The notes: generated by a model from the letters alone, not told the origin. Shown: positions 20,399 through 27,793, counted from the stretch's first letter. The stretch: DNA of 28,435 nucleotides from DASYAE01 sp036501535 (GCA_036501535.1 DASYAE010000006.1:1-28435); one strand, 5' to 3'. A program made the numbers and translations.

Positions 20399-21985
20399 GC
20401 CGACGGGCACCGGCGGCGCGTCCTGCACCTCGAGCGTCGCGGGCTGCGGGTCCCGGCGGATCAACAGGAAGGTGACCAGCGTCGCCGCGCCGATGAGCAC
20501 CGCGCTGACCGTGAACGCCACGTTGTAGCCGTGGATGGCGCCGTAGAACGCGTCGAGCTTGCCCTCCGAGCGGTGGCCGGCCACGTAGCTGTTGAAGGTC
20601 GTGGTGAACACCGTGTTGAGCAGCGCGATCCCGAGCGAGCCGCCGACCTGCTGGGTGGTGTTGACCATGGCGCTGGCCACGCCCGCGTCGTTGCCGCTGA
20701 CGCCGGTCAGCGAGGTGTTGCCGAGCGGCACGAAGACCGCGCCGAGGCCGATCGCCAGCATCAGGATCGCGGGCATGATCATCGTCGCGTACGACGAGTC
20801 CGCCCGCAGCTGCGTGAGCCAGACCATGCCGCCCGTGCCGACCAGACCGCCCACCGTCATCACCGCACGCGGGCCGACCCGCGGCAGGATCGCGCTGATG
20901 AGGCCCGCGGTCACGATCAGCGCGCCGGAGAAGGGCAGGTACGCCACGCCGCTGCGCAGCGGCGACCATCCCAGCGTCTGCTGGAAGTAGTAGGTCATGA
21001 ACAGGAACATGCCCAGCATGCCCGCGCCGAGGACGATCGACGTCAGGTACGACCCGCCGCGGTTGCGGTGCCAGACGATGCGCAGTGGCAGCAGCGGGTT
21101 GGCTATCCGGCTCTCCAGCACCACGAAGCCGATCAGCAGCACCGCGGCCACCGCGAAGGAGGCCAGCGCCGCGGTGGACGCCCAGCCGTCGGTCGCCGCC
21201 TCGGTGAAGCCGTAGACCAGCGCGGCCAGGCCCACCGTCGAGAGCAGGGCGCCGGGCACGTCGTACTTGGTGCGGCCCTCGGCCTTGCTCTCCTTCACCA
21301 GCGGGATGGCCGCGGCGAAGGCGATGGCGGCGATGAAGATGTTCACCAGCAGGCACCAGCGCCAGTTCGCGAACTCGGTCAGCACGCCGCCCATCACCAG
21401 GCCGATCGCCGCGCCGACGCCGGATATGGCGCCGAACGCGCCGAAGGCCTTGGCCCGGTCCTTCACGTCGGTGAAGGTGACCGTGATGATCGACAGGGCG
21501 GCCGGGGCGAGCAGCGCGCCGAACGCGCCCTGCACGCCGCGCGCGGCGAACAGCATGGCCTGGTTCTGCGCCGCGCCGCCGAGGGCGGAGGCGCCGGCGA
21601 AGCCGACCAGGCCGATCAGGAAGATCCGCTTGCGCCCGACGTAGTCGGCGATCCGCCCGCCGAGCAGCAGCAGGCCGCCGAAGGTGAGCGTGTACGCGGT
21701 GACGATCCACTGCCGGTTGGCGTCGGTGATGTGCAGCGCCACCTGCGCCGAGGGCATGGCGATGTTCACGATGGTGCCGTCCAGCACCACCATCAGCTGC
21801 GCGAACAGCACCACGACCAGCGCCAGCCAGCGCCTGCTGTCATGAGCCGGCGCGCCGTTCGGCGCTCCCGGTGGATGCGTACTGACAGCGGGGGCGGCTC
21901 CCCGGTTCGTGCTCCCGGCCGGCGCGGCGGTGCCGTTGACGGAGCCGCGGGCAGCGTCGTCCACCGGGACGGTGATTTCAGACAT
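20396..21985 (-). CDS. DHA2-family (EmrB/QacA) MFS efflux transporter
   Basis: A 529-residue, probably 14-helix proton antiporter for drugs. After a ~50-residue Ala/Pro-rich cytoplasmic start, helix 1 has VLFAQLMVVLDGTIVNIAMPS, the DHA2 'LDxTIVNVALP' motif. The helix 2-3 loop has GGRIADYVGRKR (MFS motif A), and helix 5 ends in GAAIGLVMGGVLTEFANWRW. Its substrate is unknown. ATG 21985 follows GGGAGGGG with 5 nt spacing. It lies 173 nt downstream of the TetR gene on the same strand, so the TetR protein is its probable repressor. A GAGTCA-6-TGACTC inverted repeat sits just before its start. Confidence 0.92.
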   Translation of the reverse strand: MSEITVPVDDAARGSVNGTAAPAGSTNRGAAPAVSTHPPGAPNGAPAHDSRRWLALVVVLFAQLMVVLDGTIVNIAMPSAQVALHITDANRQWIVTAYTLTFGGLLLLGGRIADYVGRKRIFLIGLVGFAGASALGGAAQNQAMLFAARGVQGAFGALLAPAALSIITVTFTDVKDRAKAFGAFGAISGVGAAIGLVMGGVLTEFANWRWCLLVNIFIAAIAFAAAIPLVKESKAEGRTKYDVPGALLSTVGLAALVYGFTEAATDGWASTAALASFAVAAVLLIGFVVLESRIANPLLPLRIVWHRNRGGSYLTSIVLGAGMLGMFLFMTYYFQQTLGWSPLRSGVAYLPFSGALIVTAGLISAILPRVGPRAVMTVGGLVGTGGMVWLTQLRADSSYATMIMPAILMLAIGLGAVFVPLGNTSLTGVSGNDAGVASAMVNTTQQVGGSLGIALLNTVFTTTFNSYVAGHRSEGKLDAFYGAIHGYNVAFTVSAVLIGAATLVTFLLIRRDPQPATLEVQDAPPVPVG

Positions 21986-22002
21986 CGGTTCCCCTCCCAA
22001 GG

Positions 22003-22020
22003 GAGTCAATACTGTGACTC
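22003..22020. promoter_or_regulatory. Inverted repeat before the DHA2 transporter
   Basis: GAGTCA (22003-22008) and TGACTC (22015-22020) flank 6 nt (minus strand CAGTAT, itself -10-like), 18 nt upstream of the transporter ATG. It differs in sequence from the operators upstream of tetR, so a different regulator or an mRNA hairpin may be involved. Confidence 0.45.
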
Positions 22021-22158
22021 ACCCGGCGCTCCGCGCGCAGGGCAGCATGCATCGGCCGACTCTAGGCGTCGGTTCCGACACTCATGTGTGTTCAGATGCT
22101 TGGACGATCCGGCGGGCGCCGACTGAGCGGTCGTGCGGCTACCGTCCTCCGCGGCTGT

Positions 22159-22746
22159 TCACCGACAGGCGCAGTGGTGTTTCAGCAGCGGGATCACGAT
22201 GTCGTCCACCACGTGCCGGGCGAACTCGTCGTCGAGCGGCTCGTTCGAGGTGATCTTGCGGCTGGAGATCATCGCGAAGATGACCTCGTGCAGGAGCTCG
22301 TAGCCGCCGTTGGATGCGAGTTCCCCGCGCCCCACGGCCAGGTCCACGATGTGCTGGTGCATCGGCTTCTTGGACTCGAAGGCGAACTCCCGCACCACGT
22401 CGCACAGCTCCGCGTCGCGGACCGCGGCCGACACGATGCCGGTCATGACCTCGCCCTCGATGCTGTTCGACGCCGTGCACACCATGCCCAGCAGCGCCAT
22501 CAGGTCCCCGCGCAGCGACCCCGTGTCGGGGATCGGCGACCCTTCGGCGTACTTGGCCCGCAGCGTCTCGGCGACCAGGCTCGGCTTGTCCGGCCAGGTC
22601 CGGTAGATGGTCGCCTTGCTGGCCCGGGCCCGGGCCGCCACGGCGTCCATGGTCATCTTGTCATAGCCGACCTCGGCGAGCAGCTGGAATACGGCGTCGC
22701 AGATCGCGGCGCGGCGTTGCGCCCGCGACTCCGAGACGACGTCCAT
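22159..22746 (-). CDS. TetR-family regulator of the adjacent efflux pump
   Basis: A 195-residue TetR/AcrR repressor. The HTH lies at ~10-55: RAAICDAVFQLLAEVGYDKMT, then AVAARARASKATIYRTWPDKPSLVAE. The rest is a helical ligand-binding/dimer domain (a TetR C-terminal type commonly found next to efflux genes). ATG 22746 is preceded by AGGTGA at 5 nt; a GTG three codons earlier (22755) is the alternative. It precedes the DHA2 transporter on the same strand, and two ACGAAAC-N-GTTTCGT palindromes upstream are its likely own operators. This suggests an autoregulated, drug-inducible tetR-pump unit. The inducer is unknown. Confidence 0.93.
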   Translation of the reverse strand: MDVVSESRAQRRAAICDAVFQLLAEVGYDKMTMDAVAARARASKATIYRTWPDKPSLVAETLRAKYAEGSPIPDTGSLRGDLMALLGMVCTASNSIEGEVMTGIVSAAVRDAELCDVVREFAFESKKPMHQHIVDLAVGRGELASNGGYELLHEVIFAMISSRKITSNEPLDDEFARHVVDDIVIPLLKHHCACR

Positions 22747-22894
22747 GCTGGTCACCTGGTGCTCTCATCGGTACGGCCGGTGCTGCTCGTCGGGCAGGCT
22801 TCTCAGCCTGCGTGCATTCGGCGGCCTCGCGGCCCTGGACTCTTCGGTGCGAAACCCCGTTCGGAACAGCGCGGTCAAGCTGTGAAGCTGTGCT

Positions 22895-22913
22895 GTACGA
22901 AACGGTTTCGTAC
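22895..22913. promoter_or_regulatory. 19-bp palindromic operator 1 of the tetR-pump unit
   Basis: GTACGAAACGGTTTCGTAC is a perfect palindrome (9-bp arms, one central base) ~150 nt upstream of tetR ATG 22746. It shares the 15-bp core ACGAAAC-N-GTTTCGT with a second site 45 bp away. Confidence 0.8.
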
Positions 22914-22917
22914 CTGA

Positions 22918-22923
22918 ACCCTA
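22918..22923 (-). promoter_or_regulatory. Candidate -10 between the two operators
   Basis: TAGGGT on the minus strand lies between the two palindromes; an 18-nt spacer would place the -35 region inside operator 2. No consensus -35 is seen, so the call rests on position. Confidence 0.35.
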
Positions 22924-22941
22924 GCGCGCCCGCGCTCCGAA

Positions 22942-22956
22942 ACGAAACCGTTTCGT
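22942..22956. promoter_or_regulatory. 15-bp palindromic operator 2 of the tetR-pump unit
   Basis: ACGAAAC-C-GTTTCGT is a perfect palindrome whose centre lies 45 bp from that of operator 1. The core is the same except for the central base. Two copies bracketing a promoter fit cooperative repression by the TetR protein. Confidence 0.78.
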
Positions 22957-22967
22957 ACACCCGTTTG

Positions 22968-22985
22968 ATGTGACCTGCGTCACAT
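22968..22985. promoter_or_regulatory. CRP-type palindrome (TGTGA-N6-TCACA)
   Basis: ATGTGAC-CTGC-GTCACAT is a perfect 18-bp palindrome. It contains exactly TGTGA-N6-TCACA, the consensus of CRP-family activators, and also fits the GTG-N6-GNCAC pattern reported for actinobacterial Crp. It lies upstream of the tetR promoter region, ~65 nt from the transcription start predicted from TAGGGT, a usual place for CRP activation. The actual protein is inferred. Confidence 0.6.
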
Positions 22986-23050
22986 GGCGGGCGGCATGTC
23001 ACCGAGTCCGGCCGATACCCTCGCCAGAGTACCGGCTGTGTGACGCCGCG

Positions 23051-24214
23051 TCAGGAGGCGAATCCGATCTCGGCGGACCTGCCCGGGTAGAGCGCAGCGG
23101 CCATCCGCTGCGCCTCGGCTTCGAGCCCTGCCTTCACCGCCTTGGACAGCGTGCCGAACGGGGCGAGGGCCACGCTCGCCTTGCGGGCGGTCGCCTTGAC
23201 CGACCAGAGCCCTGCGACGAAGCCGTCGACCAGGAACGCCGGGTCGATCCGCAGCCCGGCCGGACGGTAGACCTTCGCCCAGGTTCCCTCGGGCAGGATC
23301 CGGGTCCGCCGGTTCGGCGCATAGGCCAGCAGGGTGCTGTCGAACCAGGGCAGCAGCCGGGCCGGCGCGTCGGCCTCGGCGCCGGGTCGGGGTGCATCCG
23401 GCAGGTCGTACAGTTCGCGCCCGGACTCGTCGGTGAACGCGGCGAGCCGGTCGCCCAGCCGGGCCAGCGCTTCGCGCACCGGACCGGGCTTCCAGGCGAA
23501 GAACTGCACCGCGTCGTCGACGCCGGCCGGGCCGAACGCGCGCAGGTAGTTGAGCAGCGCCGTATCCAGGGCGTCCTCGGGCGAGGGCGCGCCGGGGGTG
23601 CCGGGCACGACCGGCGCGGCGCGGATCTCCTCCGGGCCCTTCGCGCCGTCGAACCTGCCGACCCGCACGACTCCGGCCCAGGTCGCCACCGGCCGCCAGC
23701 CGTGCTGCCGCTGCCACGCGGCTTCCTCCTCGGGCACCGCGCCGGGGTGCGCGGCGACCCAGCCCTCGACGAAGGCCTCCACGGCTTGCCGTGGACGCGG
23801 AGCCTCATCGCACCACGCGGCTAAGGCCGCGCGCAGTTCGTCGCCTCCGGCCACGGGATCACCGGTCGGCTCCTTGACGACGCGCCTCCACGCGCAGGCC
23901 TTCGATGCCTCGGCGACGGCTGCATAGGCAGCGTGATGCTGCGCGCTGGTCATGTGCAGCGTGGCGCGTATAAGCGTCCCGGTGAGCAGATCGCCGTCCT
24001 CGAGCGCTGAGTACAGGTGAGCAGGCTCGAAGCCTGTCAGGCGCGCGGCGAGCGAGGCGGCGGTCGCCGGCCAGTATTGCGCTTGTACGGGGCCGATCGC
24101 CTCGACCGCGCGCACCACGGAGTCCGGCCCGGGTTTCCGGTCGGCGTCGAGCGGGGTCAGCAGGCCCTGGCGGGCCAGCAGGGCCCGGTTCAACTGCCTG
24201 GTGTCGAGGCGCAT
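23051..24214 (-). CDS. AlkZ-like winged-helix DNA glycosylase (HTH_42 family)
   Basis: A 387-residue protein of the HTH_42/'winged helix DNA-binding domain-containing' family (PF06224), to which Streptomyces AlkZ and E. coli YcaQ belong; both remove bulky or crosslinked alkylated bases. The N-terminal GPVQAQYWPA holds a Q-x-Q pair (Gln44, Gln46), the catalytic motif of AlkZ-type enzymes (YcaQ has Q-x-D). Further marks are LIRATLHMTSAQHHAAY, the middle winged-helix repeats, and LLPWFDSTLLAY followed by RTRILP near the C-terminus. It could repair alkylation damage or give self-resistance; the substrate is unknown. ATG 24214 has no Shine-Dalgarno but a TAGCAT ending 7 nt upstream. It diverges from the GPP34 gene with 65 bp between starts. 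Confidence 0.85.
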   Translation of the reverse strand: MRLDTRQLNRALLARQGLLTPLDADRKPGPDSVVRAVEAIGPVQAQYWPATAASLAARLTGFEPAHLYSALEDGDLLTGTLIRATLHMTSAQHHAAYAAVAEASKACAWRRVVKEPTGDPVAGGDELRAALAAWCDEAPRPRQAVEAFVEGWVAAHPGAVPEEEAAWQRQHGWRPVATWAGVVRVGRFDGAKGPEEIRAAPVVPGTPGAPSPEDALDTALLNYLRAFGPAGVDDAVQFFAWKPGPVREALARLGDRLAAFTDESGRELYDLPDAPRPGAEADAPARLLPWFDSTLLAYAPNRRTRILPEGTWAKVYRPAGLRIDPAFLVDGFVAGLWSVKATARKASVALAPFGTLSKAVKAGLEAEAQRMAAALYPGRSAEIGFAS

Positions 24215-24221
24215 GGTCAGG

Positions 24222-24227
24222 ATGCTA
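24222..24227 (-). promoter_or_regulatory. -10 element for leaderless AlkZ-like gene
   Basis: TAGCAT on the minus strand ends 7 nt before ATG 24214. A GGCGGC-9-GCCGCC inverted repeat (24230-24250) adjoins it. Confidence 0.5.
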
Positions 24228-24266
24228 CCGGCGGCTTCCGACACGCCGCCCACTTTCCGGACTGCC

Positions 24267-24272
24267 TACAGT
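24267..24272 (+). promoter_or_regulatory. -10 element for leaderless GPP34 gene
   Basis: TACAGT ends 7 nt before ATG 24280. The hexamer overlaps a small perfect inverted repeat, GACTG-CCTA-CAGTC (24260-24273). Confidence 0.5.
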
Positions 24273-24279
24273 CGAATCC

Positions 24280-25203
24280 ATGGGGCTGGGGATGGACCTG
24301 ACGCTGCTCTCGATCGATGAAAAGTCCGGGAGCGCGCTTGTCGGAATGGAACTGTCGCACGCGTTGGCCATCGGCGAGTTGGTGGATCTGGCTGTTTCCG
24401 GGCGAATCATGGTGCGCGGCGAGCTGATCGAGATCCTCGATCGTTCACCTGTCGGCGAAGGGCTTGCGGATGAGTCGCTTGCCCGGATCGCCGATATCGG
24501 GCAGGGACGTTCCGTCGAGCAGTGGCTGGAGCAGTCGGGCCGCGGGCGTCGTCGCAGCGCCTATCACTCATTTCTGTACGAGAAAGCACTGGTCGACTCG
24601 TGGGCGGGGGACGGCGGACCGGACTGGATCGAGATCGCCGGTACTGAGCAGATCGAAGCGGTGGCCGACCGGCTTCGGACGCTGATCGCCGACGAGCGCG
24701 GTCCGTCGTCGGTGCAGGATCTGGCGTTCGTCGTGCTGGCTGATGCCACCGGGTGGCCGCAGACGCATCTGGACCTCGAAACACATCGAGACGACCGAGA
24801 GCGCTTACGGCGCCTGACGGAAAAGCTCGCCGACTCGGCTGCTGTCGATCAGGTTGAGGAGTATGAAGGCGACGCCGCCTTCGCCGTGCTTCGCCAAGGC
24901 GTGCGGGCTGCGACGAAACTCGCCCGGACGTCCCTTCTGTCCGGTGAGCACGGTGGCGAACCTGAGATCGGCCGGTCACGCTCCCGCGACAGCCGACGGC
25001 TGAGGCTTGTCATGAACATGGTTGCGCTGCTCGCGTTGGCAACGCTCGTCCTGGCCTGCATGGAGAACGTGGGCTTGGCCATTGTCACTGCCCCGTTCAC
25101 CGTTGGGTTGATCGGGTTGCCCGTCGTCGACTATGCGGTCCGCCACGATCGTCGTCGGAAAGCGGCGAAGCCAGTAGACGGCAGCGCGGACACTGGTAGA
25201 TGA
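24280..25203 (+). CDS. GOLPH3/VPS74 (GPP34) family protein with two C-terminal membrane helices
   Basis: A 307-residue protein. Residues ~1-215 match the GPP34 fold of eukaryotic GOLPH3/Vps74, which bind phosphoinositide at the Golgi: LTLLSIDEKSGSALVG, ELSHALAIGELVDLAVSGRI, then LIADERGPSSVQDLAFVVLADATGW. Actinobacteria have many such proteins of unknown role. Residues ~240-290 form two hydrophobic stretches (VALLALATLVLACM and GLAIVTAPFTVGLIGLPVV), so this one is membrane-anchored, followed by a basic tail. Codon choice looks less GC-extreme than in the flanking genes. The start is ATG 24280 from the TACAGT-7 nt-ATG arrangement; ATG 24292 with GGGG before it is an alternative. It ends 19 bp from the convergent WYL gene. 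Confidence 0.8.
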   Translation: MGLGMDLTLLSIDEKSGSALVGMELSHALAIGELVDLAVSGRIMVRGELIEILDRSPVGEGLADESLARIADIGQGRSVEQWLEQSGRGRRRSAYHSFLYEKALVDSWAGDGGPDWIEIAGTEQIEAVADRLRTLIADERGPSSVQDLAFVVLADATGWPQTHLDLETHRDDRERLRRLTEKLADSAAVDQVEEYEGDAAFAVLRQGVRAATKLARTSLLSGEHGGEPEIGRSRSRDSRRLRLVMNMVALLALATLVLACMENVGLAIVTAPFTVGLIGLPVVDYAVRHDRRRKAAKPVDGSADTGR

Positions 25204-25222
25204 CTACGGGCAGGCACAATAA

Positions 25223-26194
25223 TCAGCCGCTTGCTCCGGCCGCGCGTGCATAACGCTCCGACAGTTTCCGTACGGCGGCTGCCAGCTCAGGCGGGTCCGT
25301 GACCGTGAAGTCCGCGCCTATCAGGCCCAGGTACGCGGCGATCGTCTCGGGGCTGTCGCCGCCTGTCGCCAGTTCGCAGGTGTGCTCGTCGATGGCGGTG
25401 ATGGCGCCCACGAAGACGGGCACCCGCGCGGCCAGGTCCTCCGCGCCGAGGTTCACGGTGACCGTCGCGCGCACTCTCCACGGCGCGGCGGCGATGTTGT
25501 TCGAGACGTAGCGGGCCACGTCCTCGTCCGGCAGCGGCCGCGGCGCGAATCTGGGCCCTGCGGGAAGGTGCGGGACCAGCCGGTCCACCCGGAACGTGCG
25601 CCAGTCCTTCCGGCCGAGGTCCCAGGCCAGCAGGTACCACCGGCGGCCCCAGTTCACCAGCCGGTACGGCTCTGCGCTGCGCCGGACCGGGGCGCTGCCG
25701 TCCCGGTTCTGGTAGTCGAAGCGCAGCACCTCGTGGTCCCGGCAGGCCGCGGTCAGGTCGGCGAGCACCTGGGCGTGCACGGTCGGCCCGCGCCGCTCCG
25801 GCTCCACCGGCACGACGAACGACTGCAGCGCGTTGACCCGGCGGCGCAGCCGACTCGGCAGCACCTGCTCCAGCTTCGCCAGTGCGCGCAGCGAGCTCTC
25901 CTCGACGCCGGTCACCGAGCCTGAGGCCGCGGTCCGCAGGCCGACCGCGATAGCCACCGCCTCTTCGTCATCGAGCAGCAGCGGCGGCAGGGCTGAACCC
26001 GCGCCGAGCCGATAGCCGCCCACCGCGCCCCGGGTGGCCAGCACGGGATAGCCGAGCGCGCGCAGCCTTTCAACGTCGTTGCGCACGGTCCGCACGGTTA
26101 CGCCGAGCCGCTCGGCCAGCTGGGGGCCGGTCCAGTCGCGCGGCGTCTGCAGGACGGAGAGGAGGCGCAGCAGCCTCGCCGAGGTTTCCAACAT
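25223..26194 (-). CDS. WYL-domain transcriptional regulator (YafY/DeoR type)
   Basis: A 323-residue regulator. An N-terminal winged HTH (~1-60: RLLRLLSVLQTPRDWTGPQL, then VTVRTVRNDVERLRALGYPV) is followed by AVGGYRLGAGSALPPLLLDDEE. The WYL domain is at ~150-215 with FDYQNRDGS, EPYRLVNWGRRWYLLAWD and FRVDRL, and a WCX-type C-terminal part is present. WYL domains sense nucleic acid or small ligands. ATG 26194 has TATTTT ending 7 nt upstream and no proper Shine-Dalgarno. It is divergent from the DHA2 pump at 26258, with 63 bp between start codons, so it probably controls that pump and itself. Confidence 0.92.
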   Translation of the reverse strand: MLETSARLLRLLSVLQTPRDWTGPQLAERLGVTVRTVRNDVERLRALGYPVLATRGAVGGYRLGAGSALPPLLLDDEEAVAIAVGLRTAASGSVTGVEESSLRALAKLEQVLPSRLRRRVNALQSFVVPVEPERRGPTVHAQVLADLTAACRDHEVLRFDYQNRDGSAPVRRSAEPYRLVNWGRRWYLLAWDLGRKDWRTFRVDRLVPHLPAGPRFAPRPLPDEDVARYVSNNIAAAPWRVRATVTVNLGAEDLAARVPVFVGAITAIDEHTCELATGGDSPETIAAYLGLIGADFTVTDPPELAAAVRKLSERYARAAGASG

Positions 26195-26201
26195 GCCTCT
26201 G

Positions 26202-26207
26202 AAAATA
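26202..26207 (-). promoter_or_regulatory. -10 element for leaderless WYL regulator
   Basis: TATTTT (minus strand) ends 7 nt before ATG 26194. It is the most AT-rich hexamer in the intergenic region. Confidence 0.6.
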
Positions 26208-26213
26208 CCTTCG

Positions 26214-26238
26214 AATCAGGAACGGGGCTTGCCTGATT
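26214..26238. promoter_or_regulatory. Inverted repeat centred between two divergent promoters
   Basis: AATCAGG (26214-26220) and CCTGATT (26232-26238) are perfect 7-bp arms with an 11-nt spacer. The centre, 26226, is the exact midpoint between the two -10 hexamers, so the site covers both -35 regions. It is a likely operator for the WYL regulator. Confidence 0.65.
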
Positions 26239-26244
26239 GGCTCC

Positions 26245-26250
26245 TAGCTT
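26245..26250 (+). promoter_or_regulatory. -10 element for leaderless DHA2 pump gene
   Basis: TAGCTT ends 7 nt before ATG 26258; no Shine-Dalgarno is present. Confidence 0.5.
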
Positions 26251-26257
26251 TGAAGAC

Positions 26258-27793
26258 ATGACGACGACACTGGAAATCACCGAAGCCGCTCCCGGCGCCA
26301 ACTCGGCCGGCGCCACCTCGGCCGCTGCGGCCGAGACCAAGGCCGAGGCCGCCGCCGCGGCGCCGCGGCCGCACCGCTGGCTCGGGCTGACCGCGATCCT
26401 CGCCGCCACCCTGCTCGACCTGCTCGACTCCACGATCATGAACGTGGCCTCGCCGACCATCCACCGCTCGCTCGGCGGCGGCACCGAGGCGCTGCAGTGG
26501 TTCTCCGCCGCCTACACCCTCGCCTTCGCGGCGGGCCTCCTGGTCGGCGGGCGGCTCGGCGACAAGGTCGGGCGCAAGCCGATGCTGCTGTGGTCCGCCG
26601 TCGGCTTCACCCTCGCCTCGGTGGCCTGCGCCGCGGCCTGGTCGCCGGAATCGCTGATCGTCGCGCGCGGGGTGCAGGGACTGCTCGCCGCGATGATGGT
26701 GCCGCAGACCTTCGGGCTGATCCGGGACCTGTTCCCGGGCCGGGAGACGATGAAGGCGTTCGGCATCTTCGGCCCCTCCATCGGCCTGGCCACGATCCTC
26801 GGCCCGGTGGTGGCCGGGGTGCTGGTCGACGCGAACCTGCTCGGCTCCGGCTGGCGCGCGGTCTTCCTGATCAACGTGCCGGTCGGCGTGTTCACGGTCG
26901 TCGTCGGAATCAGGACGCTGCCGGCCCCGGCGGCGGCCGGCCGGGCCGCGCGTCGCGCGCTGAAGGTGGACGGCCGCAGCGCCCTGCTCGGCGCCGTCGC
27001 GATGAGCATGCTGGTCTACCCGCTGATCCAGGGCCGCGAGTCGGGCTGGCCGGCCTGGTCGCTGATCCTGCCGGCGGCCAGCCTCGCCGTGTTCGCGCTG
27101 TTCGGCCTGCGCCAGCGCGCGCTGAGCCGGTCCGGCCGGCACCCGCTGGTGCTGTCCGGCGTCTTCGCGAACCGCTCCTACACCGCGGGCCTGGCCTTCA
27201 TCGTCGTCTTCTTCGGCGCGATCATCGGCTTCGCGCTCAGCGTCGGGATGTTCCTGCAGCTCGGCCTCGGCTACACGCCGATGCACGCCGCGCTGGTCAC
27301 GGCCTCCTCGGCGGGCGGCGCGTTCGTCGGCTCGGCGCTGAGCGCCATCGTCGGGGCGAGGCTGGGCCGGCGGATCCTGCACCTCGGCCTGACCGTGGCC
27401 GGCGCGGGCATCGTCGGGTTCTGCCTCGTGCTGAACGCCCGCGGCGCCGCGGTGACCGGCTGGGACCTGGCCGCGCCGCTCGGCGGCTACGGCCTGGGCA
27501 TGGGCGCGATCTTCGTGCCGCTGTTCGACATCGTGCTCGGCAAGGTGCGCGACGAGCACCTCGGCTCGGCCTCGGGCGTGCTGGAGACGGTGCAGCAGCT
27601 CGGCGCCTGCCTGGGCGTCGCGGTGCTCGGCACGGTGTTCTTCGACCGCTTCGGCGTGCACGCCGCGGCGGCCGCGCTACCGGCGGTGCACGCGGCCGAG
27701 CAGGTCGCGCTGCTGGCGCTCGGGCTGGCCGCGGTGGCCTTCGTGCTGGTCTTCCAGCTGCCTCGCGCGGCGCGCGGGGAGTCCGACGAGTAG
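26258..27793 (+). CDS. DHA2-family MFS efflux transporter
   Basis: A 511-residue, probably 14-helix drug:proton antiporter. A ~40-residue Ala/Glu-rich start precedes helix 1, LTAILAATLLDLLDSTIMNVASPTI, whose LLDxTIxNVA is the DHA2 mark. GGRLGDKVGRKPML is MFS motif A, and GIFGPSIGLATILGPVVAGVLV contains the motif C-like Gly/Pro pattern. It is a separate lineage from the pump at 20396: the sequences differ throughout. The substrate is unknown. ATG 26258 is preferred over GTG 26237-type upstream starts, since TAGCTT lies 7 nt before it. It is divergent from a WYL regulator and followed by a strong terminator. Confidence 0.92.
   Translation: MTTTLEITEAAPGANSAGATSAAAAETKAEAAAAAPRPHRWLGLTAILAATLLDLLDSTIMNVASPTIHRSLGGGTEALQWFSAAYTLAFAAGLLVGGRLGDKVGRKPMLLWSAVGFTLASVACAAAWSPESLIVARGVQGLLAAMMVPQTFGLIRDLFPGRETMKAFGIFGPSIGLATILGPVVAGVLVDANLLGSGWRAVFLINVPVGVFTVVVGIRTLPAPAAAGRAARRALKVDGRSALLGAVAMSMLVYPLIQGRESGWPAWSLILPAASLAVFALFGLRQRALSRSGRHPLVLSGVFANRSYTAGLAFIVVFFGAIIGFALSVGMFLQLGLGYTPMHAALVTASSAGGAFVGSALSAIVGARLGRRILHLGLTVAGAGIVGFCLVLNARGAAVTGWDLAAPLGGYGLGMGAIFVPLFDIVLGKVRDEHLGSASGVLETVQQLGACLGVAVLGTVFFDRFGVHAAAAALPAVHAAEQVALLALGLAAVAFVLVFQLPRAARGESDE

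Noticed and set aside
20375..22126. 583-codon plus-strand frame over the DHA2 transporter
   Set aside because: His/Arg/Gln/Gly-rich shadow; the minus-strand transporter has a strong ribosome-binding site and clear MFS motifs.
26216..27661. 481-codon minus-strand frame over the second pump
   Set aside because: Same kind of shadow, and it would run through the divergent promoter region.
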